Assembly: GCF_002224285.1 (NCBI RefSeq)
Contig: NZ_CP022436.1
Location: 4,154,001 to 4,218,000, forward strand
Origin: Arthrobacter sp. YN
GTDB lineage: Bacteria > Actinomycetota > Actinomycetes > Actinomycetales > Micrococcaceae
Reading direction: 5' to 3'
DNA length: 64,000 nucleotides
Under the pieces are notes generated by a model. That model ran no database searches. It was not told the origin of the DNA and was given only the letters and a program-made list of their open reading frames with translations. This document shows positions 16,966 to 25,551 of the stretch, in pieces. Made by a program: the position numbers and the translations under genes. Each line of letters opens with the position of its first letter. The stretch's first letter is position 1.

Positions 16966-17880
16966 ATGACCATGAGCAACAACATCGTCCTCGGCGAAAA
17001 CCAGTACGGCAAAGCAGAAGTCCGCGTCGTCAAAGTCACTCGGGATACGGACCGCCACCACATCGAAGACCTGAACGTCACCTCGCAGCTGCGCGGCGAC
17101 TTCCAGGCCGCGCACCTCGAGGGCGACAACGGCCACGTCGTCGCCACCGACACCCAGAAGAACACTGTCTACGCGTTCGCTCGTGAAGGCATCGGCTCCC
17201 CCGAGTCATTCCTCCTGCGCCTTGCAGACCACTTCACCGGCGGGTTCGACTGGGTTAGCGGCGGACGCTGGGAAGCCGAAGCCTACAGCTGGGATCGCAT
17301 CCAGGCCCACGGCGAGGGACACGACCACAGCTTCGTCCGCAACGGACAAGAGGTGCGTACCGCCGTCGTCGTCCGTGATGGCGCAACCACGCACCTTATT
17401 TCCGGCCTCAAGGACCTGACCGTCCTGAAGACCACGCAGTCCGGCTTTGTCGGCTACCCGCGCGACAAGTACACCACCCTGCCGGAAACCACCGACCGCA
17501 TCCTGGCTACCGATGTATCCGCCCGCTGGCGCTACAACACCAACCTGGACTTCGCCGGCACGGACTTCAACAAGAGCTACGAGGACATCAAGGCACTCCT
17601 GCTGGAAGGCTTCACCGAGAACTACTCCCACGCCCTGCAGCAGACGCTGTTCGACATGGGCAAGAAGGTCCTGGAAGCACACAGCGAAGTGGACGAAATC
17701 AAGTTCTCCATGCCCAACAAGCACCACTTCCTGGTTGACCTGAGCCCGTTCGGCCTGGACAACCCCAACGAGGTCTTCTTCGCGGCCGACCGCCCGTACG
17801 GCCTCATCGAAGCCACGGTCCAGCGCGAGAACATTGCCGCTGCACCGGTTGCCTGGAGCGGCATCGCCGGCTTCTGCTAA
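16966..17880 (+). CDS. pucL: Urate oxidase (uricase, factor-independent)
   Basis: A cofactor-free oxidase converting urate, O2 and water to 5-hydroxyisourate and H2O2; homotetramer in characterised relatives. The 304 residues match the roughly 300-residue Arthrobacter uricase size. The N-terminal IVLGENQYGKAEVRVVKVTR, the catalytic threonine region VVATDTQKNTVYAFA, DHFTGGFDW, the central VTV-like KTTQSGFVGYPRDKYTTLPE and C-terminal NKHHFLVDLSPFGLDNPNEVF are all uricase signatures. No peroxisomal targeting applies. ATG at 16966 and ATG at 16972 are both possible starts. HIU hydrolase and OHCU decarboxylase, often adjacent or fused, are not in the window. Confidence 0.96.
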   Translation: MTMSNNIVLGENQYGKAEVRVVKVTRDTDRHHIEDLNVTSQLRGDFQAAHLEGDNGHVVATDTQKNTVYAFAREGIGSPESFLLRLADHFTGGFDWVSGGRWEAEAYSWDRIQAHGEGHDHSFVRNGQEVRTAVVVRDGATTHLISGLKDLTVLKTTQSGFVGYPRDKYTTLPETTDRILATDVSARWRYNTNLDFAGTDFNKSYEDIKALLLEGFTENYSHALQQTLFDMGKKVLEAHSEVDEIKFSMPNKHHFLVDLSPFGLDNPNEVFFAADRPYGLIEATVQRENIAAAPVAWSGIAGFC

Positions 17881-17921
17881 AACCCGCACCAAACCACTAA
17901 AACCGCACCATCCACGGATTT

Positions 17922-17968
17922 GTGTGCAGGTCCCCCAACGGCGCCCCCGTCAGGCCGGACCTGCACAC
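17922..17968 (+). terminator. Hairpin between uricase and urate permease
   Basis: GTGTGCAGGTCC (17922-17933) and GGACCTGCACAC (17957-17968) are a perfect 12-bp stem with a 23-base C-rich loop. No T-run follows, so it may protect mRNA ends or partly terminate rather than stop transcription fully. It lies 42 bases after the uricase stop. Confidence 0.5.
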
Positions 17969-17997
17969 GAACCCAACCCCAAAACCCCAAGATTTTG

Positions 17998-18061
17998 TTA
18001 GCCAGACACAGTTAGCCAGACGAAGACGTCTGCCATGAACCCAGAAAGTCTGCCATGAACA
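17998..18061 (+). repeat. Double direct repeat around the permease start codon
   Basis: GTTAGCCAGAC occurs at 17998-18008 and 18011-18021 or so, and GTCTGCCATGAAC occurs at about 18029-18041 and 18049-18061. The upstream ATG (18035) opens a seven-codon frame whose TGA overlaps the real ATG at 18055 (ATGA arrangement). This could couple leader translation to permease translation, or be a recent slippage product. Confidence 0.5.
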
Positions 18062-19563
18062 TCAAAAAGAAGTCCCGCCCCGCGAATACCACCTCTTCGC
18101 GGAAGCATCAGCCGGAACGCCCCGAGGACAAGCGCCTGTCAATTGGCAGCACCTTCGCTTACGGCTTCCAGCACGTCCTCACCATGTACGGCGGAATCAT
18201 TGCCCCGCCGCTCATCATCGGTGCAGCCGCCGGCATGTCCTCGCAGGACATCGGCCTGCTCATCGCCGCCTGTTTGTTCGTTGGCGGCCTGGCCACCATC
18301 CTCCAGACTGTGGGCATCCCGTGGTTCGGTTCGCAGTTGCCGCTGGTGCAGGGGGTTTCCTTCGCAGGCGTTTCCACCATGGTGGCGATCGTCCAAGGCG
18401 GTGGCGGGATCCAGGCCGTGTTCGGCTCGGTCATTGTGGCGTCGCTGATTGGCTTGGCGATCACTCCCCTGTTCTCCAAGATCATCAAGTTCTTCCCGCC
18501 AGTGGTCACAGGCACAGTGATCACCACCATCGGCCTGACGCTGATGCCGGTTGCCGCAAACTGGGCCATGGGCGGCAACGCCAAGGCCGACAACTACGGC
18601 AGCATGGCCAACATTGGACTCGCAGCAGCAACCATGGGTGTCGTCCTCCTCCTGAGCAAGGTTGGCAACGCAGCCATCTCCCGCCTTTCGATCCTGCTGG
18701 CCATGGTCATCGGCACCATCATCGCGTTCGTGGCAGGCATGGCCGACTTCTCCAAGGTTGGCCAGGGCGACATCGTCGCATTCCCCACACCGTTCGCTTT
18801 CGGCGCTCCGACCTTTGAAATCGCCGCCATCATCTCCATGCTCATCGTCATCCTGGTCACCCTGACGGAGACCTCGGCCGACATCATCGCAGTGGGCGAG
18901 ATCGTGGACACCAAGGTGGACTCCCGCCGCATCGGCGACGGCCTTCGCGCAGACATGCTCTCCAGCGCCATCTCCCCGCTCTTCAACTCCTTCACGCAGA
19001 GCGCTTTCGCCCAGAACGTGGGACTGGTGGCCATCACGGGCATCAAGAGCCGCTTCGTGGTCAGCGCCGGCGGCCTTATCCTGGTGATCCTCGGCCTCCT
19101 GCCGATCCTGGGCCGCGTTGTCGCAGCGGTTCCGACGCCCGTCCTGGGCGGCGCCGGAGTGGTGCTGTTCGGTACGGTGGCAGCCAGCGGTATCCGCACC
19201 CTGGCCAAGGTCGAGTACAAGAACAACATGAACCTGATCATCGTGGCGGCATCCATCGGCTTCGGTATGATCCCCATCGCCGCACCGTCCTTCTACGACG
19301 CGTTCCCGTCCTGGTTCTCCACGATCTTCCACTCCGGCATCAGCTCGGCAGCCGTCATGGCCATCCTGCTGAACATCCTCTTCAACCACTTCAAAGCCGG
19401 CAACTCAGACAACCAGTCGGTGTTCGTCGCCGGTACTGACCGGATTGTCAGCGAAGAGGACATCAAGTGCCTCAGCGAAGGCGACCGCTTCGAAAACGGC
19501 AAGCTCATCGACGCCGACGGCAAGGAAGTCCCGCTCAAGACCTCCAGCGCGTCGGAGCACTAG
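18055..19563 (+). CDS. NCS2 family urate/xanthine permease (UacT/PucK type)
   Basis: A 502-residue nucleobase:cation symporter with about 14 membrane segments. FAYGFQHVLTMYGGIIAPPL opens the transport core, WFGSQLPLVQGVSFAG carries the conserved Gln-Leu-Pro-Leu-Val-Gln stretch, and VTLTETSADIIAVGEIVD and FTQSAFAQNVGLVAITGIKSR are the substrate-binding and NCS2 signature segments of the xanthine/urate branch. The C-terminal tail of about 60 residues is hydrophilic. Directly after uricase and before the IclR-malate genes, urate or xanthine is the probable substrate. The start region is unusual: GTCTGCCATGAAC is duplicated at 18029 and 18049, giving two ATGs, of which only 18055 opens the long frame. 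Confidence 0.93.
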   Translation: MNIKKKSRPANTTSSRKHQPERPEDKRLSIGSTFAYGFQHVLTMYGGIIAPPLIIGAAAGMSSQDIGLLIAACLFVGGLATILQTVGIPWFGSQLPLVQGVSFAGVSTMVAIVQGGGGIQAVFGSVIVASLIGLAITPLFSKIIKFFPPVVTGTVITTIGLTLMPVAANWAMGGNAKADNYGSMANIGLAAATMGVVLLLSKVGNAAISRLSILLAMVIGTIIAFVAGMADFSKVGQGDIVAFPTPFAFGAPTFEIAAIISMLIVILVTLTETSADIIAVGEIVDTKVDSRRIGDGLRADMLSSAISPLFNSFTQSAFAQNVGLVAITGIKSRFVVSAGGLILVILGLLPILGRVVAAVPTPVLGGAGVVLFGTVAASGIRTLAKVEYKNNMNLIIVAASIGFGMIPIAAPSFYDAFPSWFSTIFHSGISSAAVMAILLNILFNHFKAGNSDNQSVFVAGTDRIVSEEDIKCLSEGDRFENGKLIDADGKEVPLKTSSASEH

Positions 19564-19587
19564 CTTTCAACCGCGCAAACAACAGCA

Positions 19588-19624
19588 GGCGGCAGTGTTT
19601 CCTTGGGGGACACTGCCGCCTTTT
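19588..19624 (+). terminator. Terminator of the urate permease gene
   Basis: GGCGGCAGTGT (19588-19598) and ACACTGCCGCC (19610-19620) form a perfect 11-bp stem with an 11-base loop, followed by TTTT. The stem sequence resembles the aceE terminator at 2219-2260. It starts 25 bases after the stop codon. Confidence 0.9.
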
Positions 19625-19740
19625 GTCGCCTCGCGCGGAAAGCGGACAGGAACAGAATGTACGACGCCGGCACCCGCCCACGCGGCGCCCTCGCCACCGC
19701 AGGCACCCACTTCCCACGCGGAGCGCCGTAGGATCGGGCC

Positions 19741-20208
19741 ATGACCGAACAGGCTCCCTGCTTCCACTCATTGGCCTTCCGCGAGATCCCAACGCCGGAC
19801 TACGCGGATGTCTGCCTGGCTGTCCTTCCGGAAGGGGCCGGCACGGACCCCACGGAATGGGCAGAGCGGCTGTTTTCCCTGGAGTCCATGCCCCGCTGTG
19901 TTGCTGCGGCGATGGGTTTGCGCCAGGCACTGGTCCCTTTAATCGGCGTTCCCAAGGCCCCGCAGGACACGTTCAAGGTCAGCGAGCAGTCCGGCGAAGA
20001 AGCCCTGATCTTTGTCCGGGACAAGCACTTGGACTTCGCGGCCGCCGTCGGGGTCGATCCGGTGGGCCGACTGATCAGGGTGACTACCGCCGTCGTACTT
20101 AAAGGATGGCGCGGGAAGCTGTACTTCAGCGTCGTGCGCCCGGTGCACCCGATCGTGGTGAACTCCATGCTGAAGAAGGCCACCCGCTCACAACCAACGC
20201 CGAGCTGA
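19741..20208 (+). CDS. DUF2867 family protein
   Basis: A 155-residue protein of unknown function. The hallmark segment is present in the second half: HLDFAAAVGVDPVGRLIRVT followed by TAVVLKGWRGKLYFSVVRPV and HPIVVNSMLKKA, which is the DUF2867 C-terminal pattern. The first half contains a conserved-looking LESMPRCVAAAMGLRQALVP. No signal peptide or transmembrane helix is evident. It lies alone between the permease terminator and the convergent IclR gene, and its stop codon is inside the 20198-20260 hairpin. No catalytic motif can be named. Confidence 0.78.
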   Translation: MTEQAPCFHSLAFREIPTPDYADVCLAVLPEGAGTDPTEWAERLFSLESMPRCVAAAMGLRQALVPLIGVPKAPQDTFKVSEQSGEEALIFVRDKHLDFAAAVGVDPVGRLIRVTTAVVLKGWRGKLYFSVVRPVHPIVVNSMLKKATRSQPTPS

Positions 20209-20260
20209 CAGATAATGCCCATGTTTTTGGAAAACATGGGCATTAAGTGCCAACTCGGCG
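20198..20260. repeat. Long hairpin at convergent gene ends
   Basis: CGCCGAG (20198-20204) pairs with CTCGGCG (20254-20260), and TAATGCCCATGTTTT (20213-20227) pairs perfectly with AAAACATGGGCATTA (20231-20245) around a TGG loop. The middle section pairs with some G-T and mismatched positions. The stem is about 30 bp. It covers the DUF2867 stop codon and precedes the IclR stop at 20279, so it can terminate both convergent transcripts. Confidence 0.8.
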
Positions 20261-20278
20261 TGTGCGGGGGGGTAAGGC

Positions 20279-21049
20279 CTAGTTCTGGTTCAGCTCCGCG
20301 GAGATCGCCATGGCAGCCTCGCGCAGCATGGGCACGGCGCGGTCGGCGAAGCTCTGGTCCACACGGGTGATCGGCCCGGAAACCGAGATCGCCGTGGGCG
20401 TGGGCGCATTCGGCACGGCCATGGCGAAGCAACGGACGCCGAGCTCCTGCTCTTCCTCGTCTATGGAGTATCCACGCTCACGGATCAACGCCAGGTCCGC
20501 GAGCAGGGAGTCGATGTCGCCGATGCTCTTGGCCGTGGGAGTGGGCATGCCGGTGCGGGCCACGATGCCGCGGACCACCTCGTCATCCAGCTGGGCGAGG
20601 ATGGCTTTACCCACGCCGGTATCGTGCGTGTGGGCGCGGCGGCCAACTTCGGTGAACATGCGCATGGAGTGCATGGACGGGACCTGGGCCACGTAGATGA
20701 CCATGTCGGAATCCAGGACGGCCATGTTGGAGGTCTCGCCGAGGCGTTCCACGAGGGTCTTCAGTTGCGGACGGGCCACGGCGCCAAGCTGCTTGCTGGC
20801 ACCTTCGCCGAGCCGGATGAGCCGCGGGCCCAGGGCATAACGGCGGTTGGGGAGCTGGCGGATGTAGCCCAGGGACACCAGCGTGCGGAGCAGGCGGTGG
20901 ATGGTGGGCAAGGGCAGGTCGGTGGACGACGAGAGTTCGCTGAGCGTGACGTCGCCGCCCGCGTCCGTGATCAGTTCCAGCAGTTCAAAGACGCGCTCAA
21001 CGGACTGCACGCCTCCGGAGGCTTTTTCAGCCATTCCCTTGTCTCCCAT
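20279..21049 (-). CDS. IclR family transcriptional regulator of the ureide/glyoxylate genes
   Basis: A 256-residue regulator with an N-terminal winged helix (VERVFELLELITDAGGDVTL, then TIHRLLRTLVSLGYIRQLPN) and a C-terminal IclR effector domain (RMFTEVGRRAHTHDTGVGKA, RERGYSIDEEEQELGVRCFA, ISVSGP). This form resembles AllR-type regulators of allantoin and glyoxylate metabolism, whose effector is glyoxylate. It is divergent from the malic enzyme-malate synthase-DUF6986-AllE operon, so it most probably controls that operon from the shared 206-base region. A second ATG at 21034 has GGGAG upstream and could be the real start. Confidence 0.92.
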   Translation of the reverse strand: MGDKGMAEKASGGVQSVERVFELLELITDAGGDVTLSELSSSTDLPLPTIHRLLRTLVSLGYIRQLPNRRYALGPRLIRLGEGASKQLGAVARPQLKTLVERLGETSNMAVLDSDMVIYVAQVPSMHSMRMFTEVGRRAHTHDTGVGKAILAQLDDEVVRGIVARTGMPTPTAKSIGDIDSLLADLALIRERGYSIDEEEQELGVRCFAMAVPNAPTPTAISVSGPITRVDQSFADRAVPMLREAAMAISAELNQN

Positions 21050-21255
21050 GACTCAGATTCCGACAACTCTTATCCGCATCGTGAAAAGAATTGCTTAGAA
21101 CACCCAACATACAGCACAGCGCGCACCTGCGCGACGACACCGAACATGACCAGGCAAGGGGTTGTGTTTCCACTTTGTAGATAATAATATCCATAATACG
21201 AAAACATTCAGTTTGGAACGGCGGCCCGGGAACGGGCCTTACAGGAGGAATTTCA

Positions 21256-22656
21256 ATGGCGAATCCGAGCCCCGGAAACTCGATCACCCTGCGCGTCGCC
21301 GCACCGTCGAGCTTCACCGCTACCAGCGAACTGGCAGCAGCCGTCGGCGCAGCCGGTGCAGCAATCACCGCGCTGGACGTCACGGAATCCCACCACGAGA
21401 CGATCGTTGTTGACGTCACTTGCAACACCACCGACGACGACCACGCAGCCCGCGTCAAGGACGCCCTGAACGCACTCGACGGCGTCACCGTCCAGCACGT
21501 CTCGGACCGCACCTTCCTCATGCACCTCGGTGGCAAGCTGGAGGTCGTCCCCAAGGTAGCCCTGCGCAACCGTGACGATCTTTCACGCGCCTACACTCCC
21601 GGCGTCGCGCGTGTCTGCATGGCTATCGCCGAAGACCCAGCCGCAGCCCGCAACCTGACCGTCAAGCGCAACACCATCGCCGTCCTCACCGACGGTTCAG
21701 CCGTGCTGGGCCTGGGCAACATCGGCCCCGCCGCTGCCCTTCCCGTGATGGAAGGCAAGGCTGCACTGTTCAAGCAGTTCGCCAACGTTGACGCCTGGCC
21801 GGTCTGCCTGGACACCCAGGACACCGAAGAAATCATCATGATCGCCAAAGCCATGGCCCCCGTTTACGGCGGCATCAACCTCGAAGACATCGCCGCACCG
21901 CGCTGCTTCGAGATCGAGAACCGCCTCCGGGAAGAACTCGACATCCCGGTCTTCCACGATGACCAGCACGGCACCGCGATCGTCACGCTCGCTGCCTTGG
22001 TCAACGCCCTCCGCGTGGTGGACAAGAAGCTCTCCGAAGTGAAGATCGTGGTTTCGGGCGTCGGCGCTGCCGGCTCGGCCATCATCCAGCTCCTCAAGGC
22101 CCAGGGCGCGCAGCACATCATCGCCGCCGGCCGCTCGGGCGCCATCCATTCGGGCGAGAAGTACGACGACGAGCACCGCAGCTGGATTGCCGCGAACACC
22201 AACGAAGAAGGCTTCTCCGGAACCCTCCACGACGCTCTCAAGGGAGCGGACGTCTTCATCGGCGTCAGTGCCCCACACGTGATCGGCGAAGAGCAGGTTG
22301 CTTCCATGGCCGAGGACGCGATTGTTTTCGCCATGGCCAACCCGACGCCGGAGATCGACCCCGTTGTTGCGTCCAAGCACGCAGCCGTGGTTGCCACCGG
22401 CCGCAGCGACTTCCCGAACCAGATCAACAACGTGCTGGCCTTCCCGGGCTTCTTCCGGGGCCTGCTGGACGCCGGAGCATCGGACATCACGCCGAACATG
22501 CTGGTGGCCGCCGCCGAGGCAATTGCCAACCGGGTAGCTGACGATGAGCTCAACGCGAGTTACATTATCCCCAGCGTCTTCGATCCCCATGTTGCCGCCG
22601 ATGTAGCGACCGCCGTAGCCAATGCTGCGCACGCCAACGCCGCCAGCGCACTCTAG
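21256..22656 (+). CDS. NAD(P)-dependent malic enzyme
   Basis: Oxidative decarboxylation of malate to pyruvate. A roughly 80-residue ACT-like N-terminal domain precedes the catalytic part. [11 protein letters not shown] holds the catalytic tyrosine region, [20 protein letters not shown] the metal-binding acidic pair, [20 protein letters not shown] the dinucleotide fold and [13 protein letters not shown] the active-site loop. An ideal site AGGAGG lies seven bases before the ATG. It heads an operon with malate synthase 18 bases downstream. In this setting it returns malate made from glyoxylate to pyruvate, which then enters the AceE-dependent route to acetyl-CoA. Confidence 0.95.
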   Translation: MANPSPGNSITLRVAAPSSFTATSELAAAVGAAGAAITALDVTESHHETIVVDVTCNTTDDDHAARVKDALNALDGVTVQHVSDRTFLMHLGGKLEVVPKVALRNRDDLSRAYTPGVARVCMAIAEDPAAARNLTVKRNTIAVLTDGSAVLGLGNIGPAAALPVMEGKAALFKQFANVDAWPVCLDTQDTEEIIMIAKAMAPVYGGINLEDIAAPRCFEIENRLREELDIPVFHDDQHGTAIVTLAALVNALRVVDKKLSEVKIVVSGVGAAGSAIIQLLKAQGAQHIIAAGRSGAIHSGEKYDDEHRSWIAANTNEEGFSGTLHDALKGADVFIGVSAPHVIGEEQVASMAEDAIVFAMANPTPEIDPVVASKHAAVVATGRSDFPNQINNVLAFPGFFRGLLDAGASDITPNMLVAAAEAIANRVADDELNASYIIPSVFDPHVAADVATAVANAAHANAASAL

Positions 22657-22674
22657 AAAAAGGAATCCGCTCAC

Positions 22675-24273
22675 ATGGCTATCACAGTCACCGATCCCCG
22701 GCCGATCGATCGCGCCGAGGAAATCCTCACCCCCAAGGCCCTGGCCTTCATCGAGGAACTGCACAAGCGCTTCGCCGGCACCCGCAATGAGCTCCTGGAA
22801 GCACGCGGCGTCAAGCGCCAGAAGGTTGCGGACACCAGTCGCCTGGACTTCCTCCCGGAGACCCAGGACATCCGCGACGGCGACTGGAAGGTCGCTGAGG
22901 CACCGGCAGCTTTGCAGGACCGCCGGGTCGAAATGACCGGCCCGGCAACCCCGGCCAAGATGGCCATCAATGCCCTGAACTCCGGCGCCAAGGTGTGGCT
23001 GGCTGATCTTGAAGATGCCAGCACTCCCACGTGGCCCAACGTCATTGACGCCATCCTGAACCTCCGCGATGCTGCCCAGGGAACCCTGAGCTTCACTTCG
23101 CCCGAGGGCAAGGAATACCGTCTCCGCACGGACGCTCCGCTCGCTGTGGTGGTGGCCCGCCCCCGCGGCTGGCACATGGAAGAACGCCACCTGCTGATCG
23201 ACGGCGAACCCGCCGTGGGTGCGTTGGTGGACTTCGGCCTGCACTTCTTCCACATCGCCAAGCAGCTGCTCCTCAACGGACACGGCCCGTACTACTACCT
23301 GCCCAAGATGGAGAGCCACCTTGAGGCACGCCTCTGGAACGACGTCTTCGTGTTCGCACAGGACTTCCTCGGCATCCCGCAGGGCAGCGTCCGCGCCACC
23401 GTGCTCATCGAGACCATCCCGGCTGCGTTCGAGATGGACGAGATCCTCTACGAACTGCGCGATCACGCCTCGGGCTTGAATGCCGGCCGCTGGGATTACC
23501 TCTTCAGCATCATCAAGTACTTCCGTGATGCCGGCGAAGAGTTCGTCCTCCCGGACCGCGCCACCGTGGCCATGACGGCACCGTTCATGCGGGCCTACAC
23601 CGAACTCCTGGTCAAGACCTGCCACAAGCGCGGCGCCTTCGCCATGGGTGGCATGGCCGCGGTCATCCCCAACCGCAAGCAGCCCGACGTCACCGCCGCA
23701 GCCTTCGACAAGGTCCGCGCCGACAAGACCCGCGAAGCGAACGATGGCTTCGACGGCTCCTGGGTTGCCCACCCGGATCTGGTCTCCACCTGCCGCGAAG
23801 TCTTCGACTCCGTCCTAGGCGACCGTCCCAACCAACTGGACAAGCAGCGTCCCGAGGTGAGCGTCACGGCCGAGCAGCTGATCGACGTCGCCTCCGCCGG
23901 CGGCACCGTCACGGAAGCCGGCCTGCGGCTGAACCTGTACGTCGCCGTCGCCTACACGGGCGTCTGGATCTCCGGCAGCGGCGCCGTTGCCATCCACAAC
24001 CTCATGGAAGATGCCGCAACTGCGGAGATCTCCCGCTCGCAGGTGTGGCAGCAGATCCGCAACAAGTCCGTTCTCGCGGACACGGGCAACACCGTGACCC
24101 GCGAGCTCGTCAGCCGCATCCTGGGCGAAGAAACCGAGCGCCTGCGCATCGAGTTCGGTGACGAGAACTTCAAGGCGTACTACGAGCCCGCGTCCAAGCT
24201 GATCGAGGACATCTGTTTGTCCGACGATTACACAGACTTCCTCACCACTCCCGCGTACGAGCTGGTGGGCTGA
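22675..24273 (+). CDS. aceB: Malate synthase A
   Basis: Condenses glyoxylate with acetyl-CoA to malate. The 532-residue length is that of the A isoform. WLADLEDASTPTW, VARPRGWHMEERH, TVLIETIPAAFEMDEILYEL with the Mg-binding glutamate, LNAGRWDYLFSIIK and AFAMGGMAAVIPNR are the family's conserved segments. It is second in the operon behind malic enzyme and is separated from the DUF6986 gene by a single base. No isocitrate lyase gene is present, which suits a role in using glyoxylate from ureides rather than the glyoxylate shunt. Confidence 0.97.
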   Translation: MAITVTDPRPIDRAEEILTPKALAFIEELHKRFAGTRNELLEARGVKRQKVADTSRLDFLPETQDIRDGDWKVAEAPAALQDRRVEMTGPATPAKMAINALNSGAKVWLADLEDASTPTWPNVIDAILNLRDAAQGTLSFTSPEGKEYRLRTDAPLAVVVARPRGWHMEERHLLIDGEPAVGALVDFGLHFFHIAKQLLLNGHGPYYYLPKMESHLEARLWNDVFVFAQDFLGIPQGSVRATVLIETIPAAFEMDEILYELRDHASGLNAGRWDYLFSIIKYFRDAGEEFVLPDRATVAMTAPFMRAYTELLVKTCHKRGAFAMGGMAAVIPNRKQPDVTAAAFDKVRADKTREANDGFDGSWVAHPDLVSTCREVFDSVLGDRPNQLDKQRPEVSVTAEQLIDVASAGGTVTEAGLRLNLYVAVAYTGVWISGSGAVAIHNLMEDAATAEISRSQVWQQIRNKSVLADTGNTVTRELVSRILGEETERLRIEFGDENFKAYYEPASKLIEDICLSDDYTDFLTTPAYELVG

Positions 24274-24274
24274 G

Positions 24275-25537
24275 ATGGGCTCATTCTCTTCCTCTGATCT
24301 GGCCCACATCGAGTCGCAGCTTGCCGCGACGGACCAGCTGCTGGACCGCAACTACCCCGGTGACGACGGCTCACGCCAGCCCATCCACACCGTCTACATC
24401 CCGGCCGACCGCTTCACTCCTTCCCTTGCGGCAGAATGGGGCGCCCAGGCGCTGGCGACGGCGGAAGCCCACGGCGGCCTGGAAAAGCTGGGTCAGTTGC
24501 TGGGCCAAGAGTCTCACCTGGCTGCCGCTGTCGCAGAGCGTGTGGCTGCGAAGCTTTCCGCTGAGCCGATCGAGGACCTCCGTCTGGACTTCGAAGACGG
24601 CTACGGCGACCGCGGCGATGAGGCAGAAGACGCCGACGCCGTTGCTGCCGCCAAGGCTGTTGCCACTGCCGTTGCGGCCGGGACAGCTCCGCCGTTCATC
24701 GGCATCCGCTTCAAGTGCTTCGAAGCCCCCACCAGGGCACGCGGCCTGAAGACGTTGGACTTGTTCGTCTCCACGTTGGCTGAGGCCGGCGAACTCCCCG
24801 CTGGACTGATCCTCACCCTGCCCAAGGTCACCACGGTGGCCCAGGTGCAGGCGATGGACTACGCGGTGACCCGCCTTGAGGAAGTCCACGGGCTTCCTGC
24901 CGGCCGGCTCCGCTTTGAGGTGCAGGTGGAAACACCGCAGCTCATCATTGGCGCTGACGGAACCTCGCCTGTGGCCCAGCTCCCCCACGTTGTTCCGGGC
25001 CGTATCAGCTCCCTGCACTACGGGACCTACGACTACAGCGCTTCGCTGGGTATCTCCGCGGAATACCAATCCATGGAACACCCGGTGGCCGACTTCGCCA
25101 AGGAAGTCATGCAGCTCGCAGTCGCCGGCACGGGCATCCGCCTTTCCGACGGCTCCACCAACATCATCCCGGTCGGCGACGGCGTGGAAGATGCGTGGAA
25201 GCTGCACGGCCGGCTGGTCCGTCGTTCCCTGGAAAACGGCTACTACCAGGGGTGGGACCTGCACGCAGCCCAACTCCCCAGCCGTTTCTCGGCGTCGTAC
25301 GCTTTCTACCGCGAAGGCCTGCCCGCAGCGGCACTGCGCCTCCGCAACTATGTTGAGCGCACCGAAGGCGGCGTCATGGACGAGCCCGCCACGGCCCGTG
25401 CCCTTGCCGGCTTCGTCCTCCGCGGCGTCCAGTGCGGCGCAGTGGCGACCGACGAGGTCAAGGCGCTTGCCGGCGTCGAACTTTCACAGCTGACCGCACT
25501 GGCGCACCCGCGGCTCGCACAACCAACTTCGCACTGA
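24275..25537 (+). CDS. DUF6986 aldolase/malate synthase-like protein
   Basis: A 420-residue protein of the HpcH/HpaI aldolase-malate synthase-like barrel superfamily. LRLDFEDGYGDRGDEAEDAD places an acidic metal-binding pair, and PFIGIRFKCFEAPTRARGLK, GLILTLPKVTTVAQVQAMDY, RLRFEVQVETPQLIIGADG and ISSLHYGTYDYSASLGI follow the strand order of that barrel, with the glutamate in VQVETPQ as a likely second metal ligand. The exact reaction is not established to my knowledge. Its start lies one base after the malate synthase stop and AllE follows 14 bases later, so it is translated with both. Chemistry on glyoxylate, a ureide-derived 2-oxo acid or malate is the best inference. Confidence 0.75.
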   Translation: MGSFSSSDLAHIESQLAATDQLLDRNYPGDDGSRQPIHTVYIPADRFTPSLAAEWGAQALATAEAHGGLEKLGQLLGQESHLAAAVAERVAAKLSAEPIEDLRLDFEDGYGDRGDEAEDADAVAAAKAVATAVAAGTAPPFIGIRFKCFEAPTRARGLKTLDLFVSTLAEAGELPAGLILTLPKVTTVAQVQAMDYAVTRLEEVHGLPAGRLRFEVQVETPQLIIGADGTSPVAQLPHVVPGRISSLHYGTYDYSASLGISAEYQSMEHPVADFAKEVMQLAVAGTGIRLSDGSTNIIPVGDGVEDAWKLHGRLVRRSLENGYYQGWDLHAAQLPSRFSASYAFYREGLPAAALRLRNYVERTEGGVMDEPATARALAGFVLRGVQCGAVATDEVKALAGVELSQLTALAHPRLAQPTSH

Positions 25538-25551
25538 TAGGAGCATTTCGC

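Noticed and set aside
21697-23772. A 691-codon minus-strand open frame opposite malic enzyme and malate synthase
   Set aside because: It runs antisense across two well-conserved genes and their junction. No known domain is visible and its length follows from codon bias.
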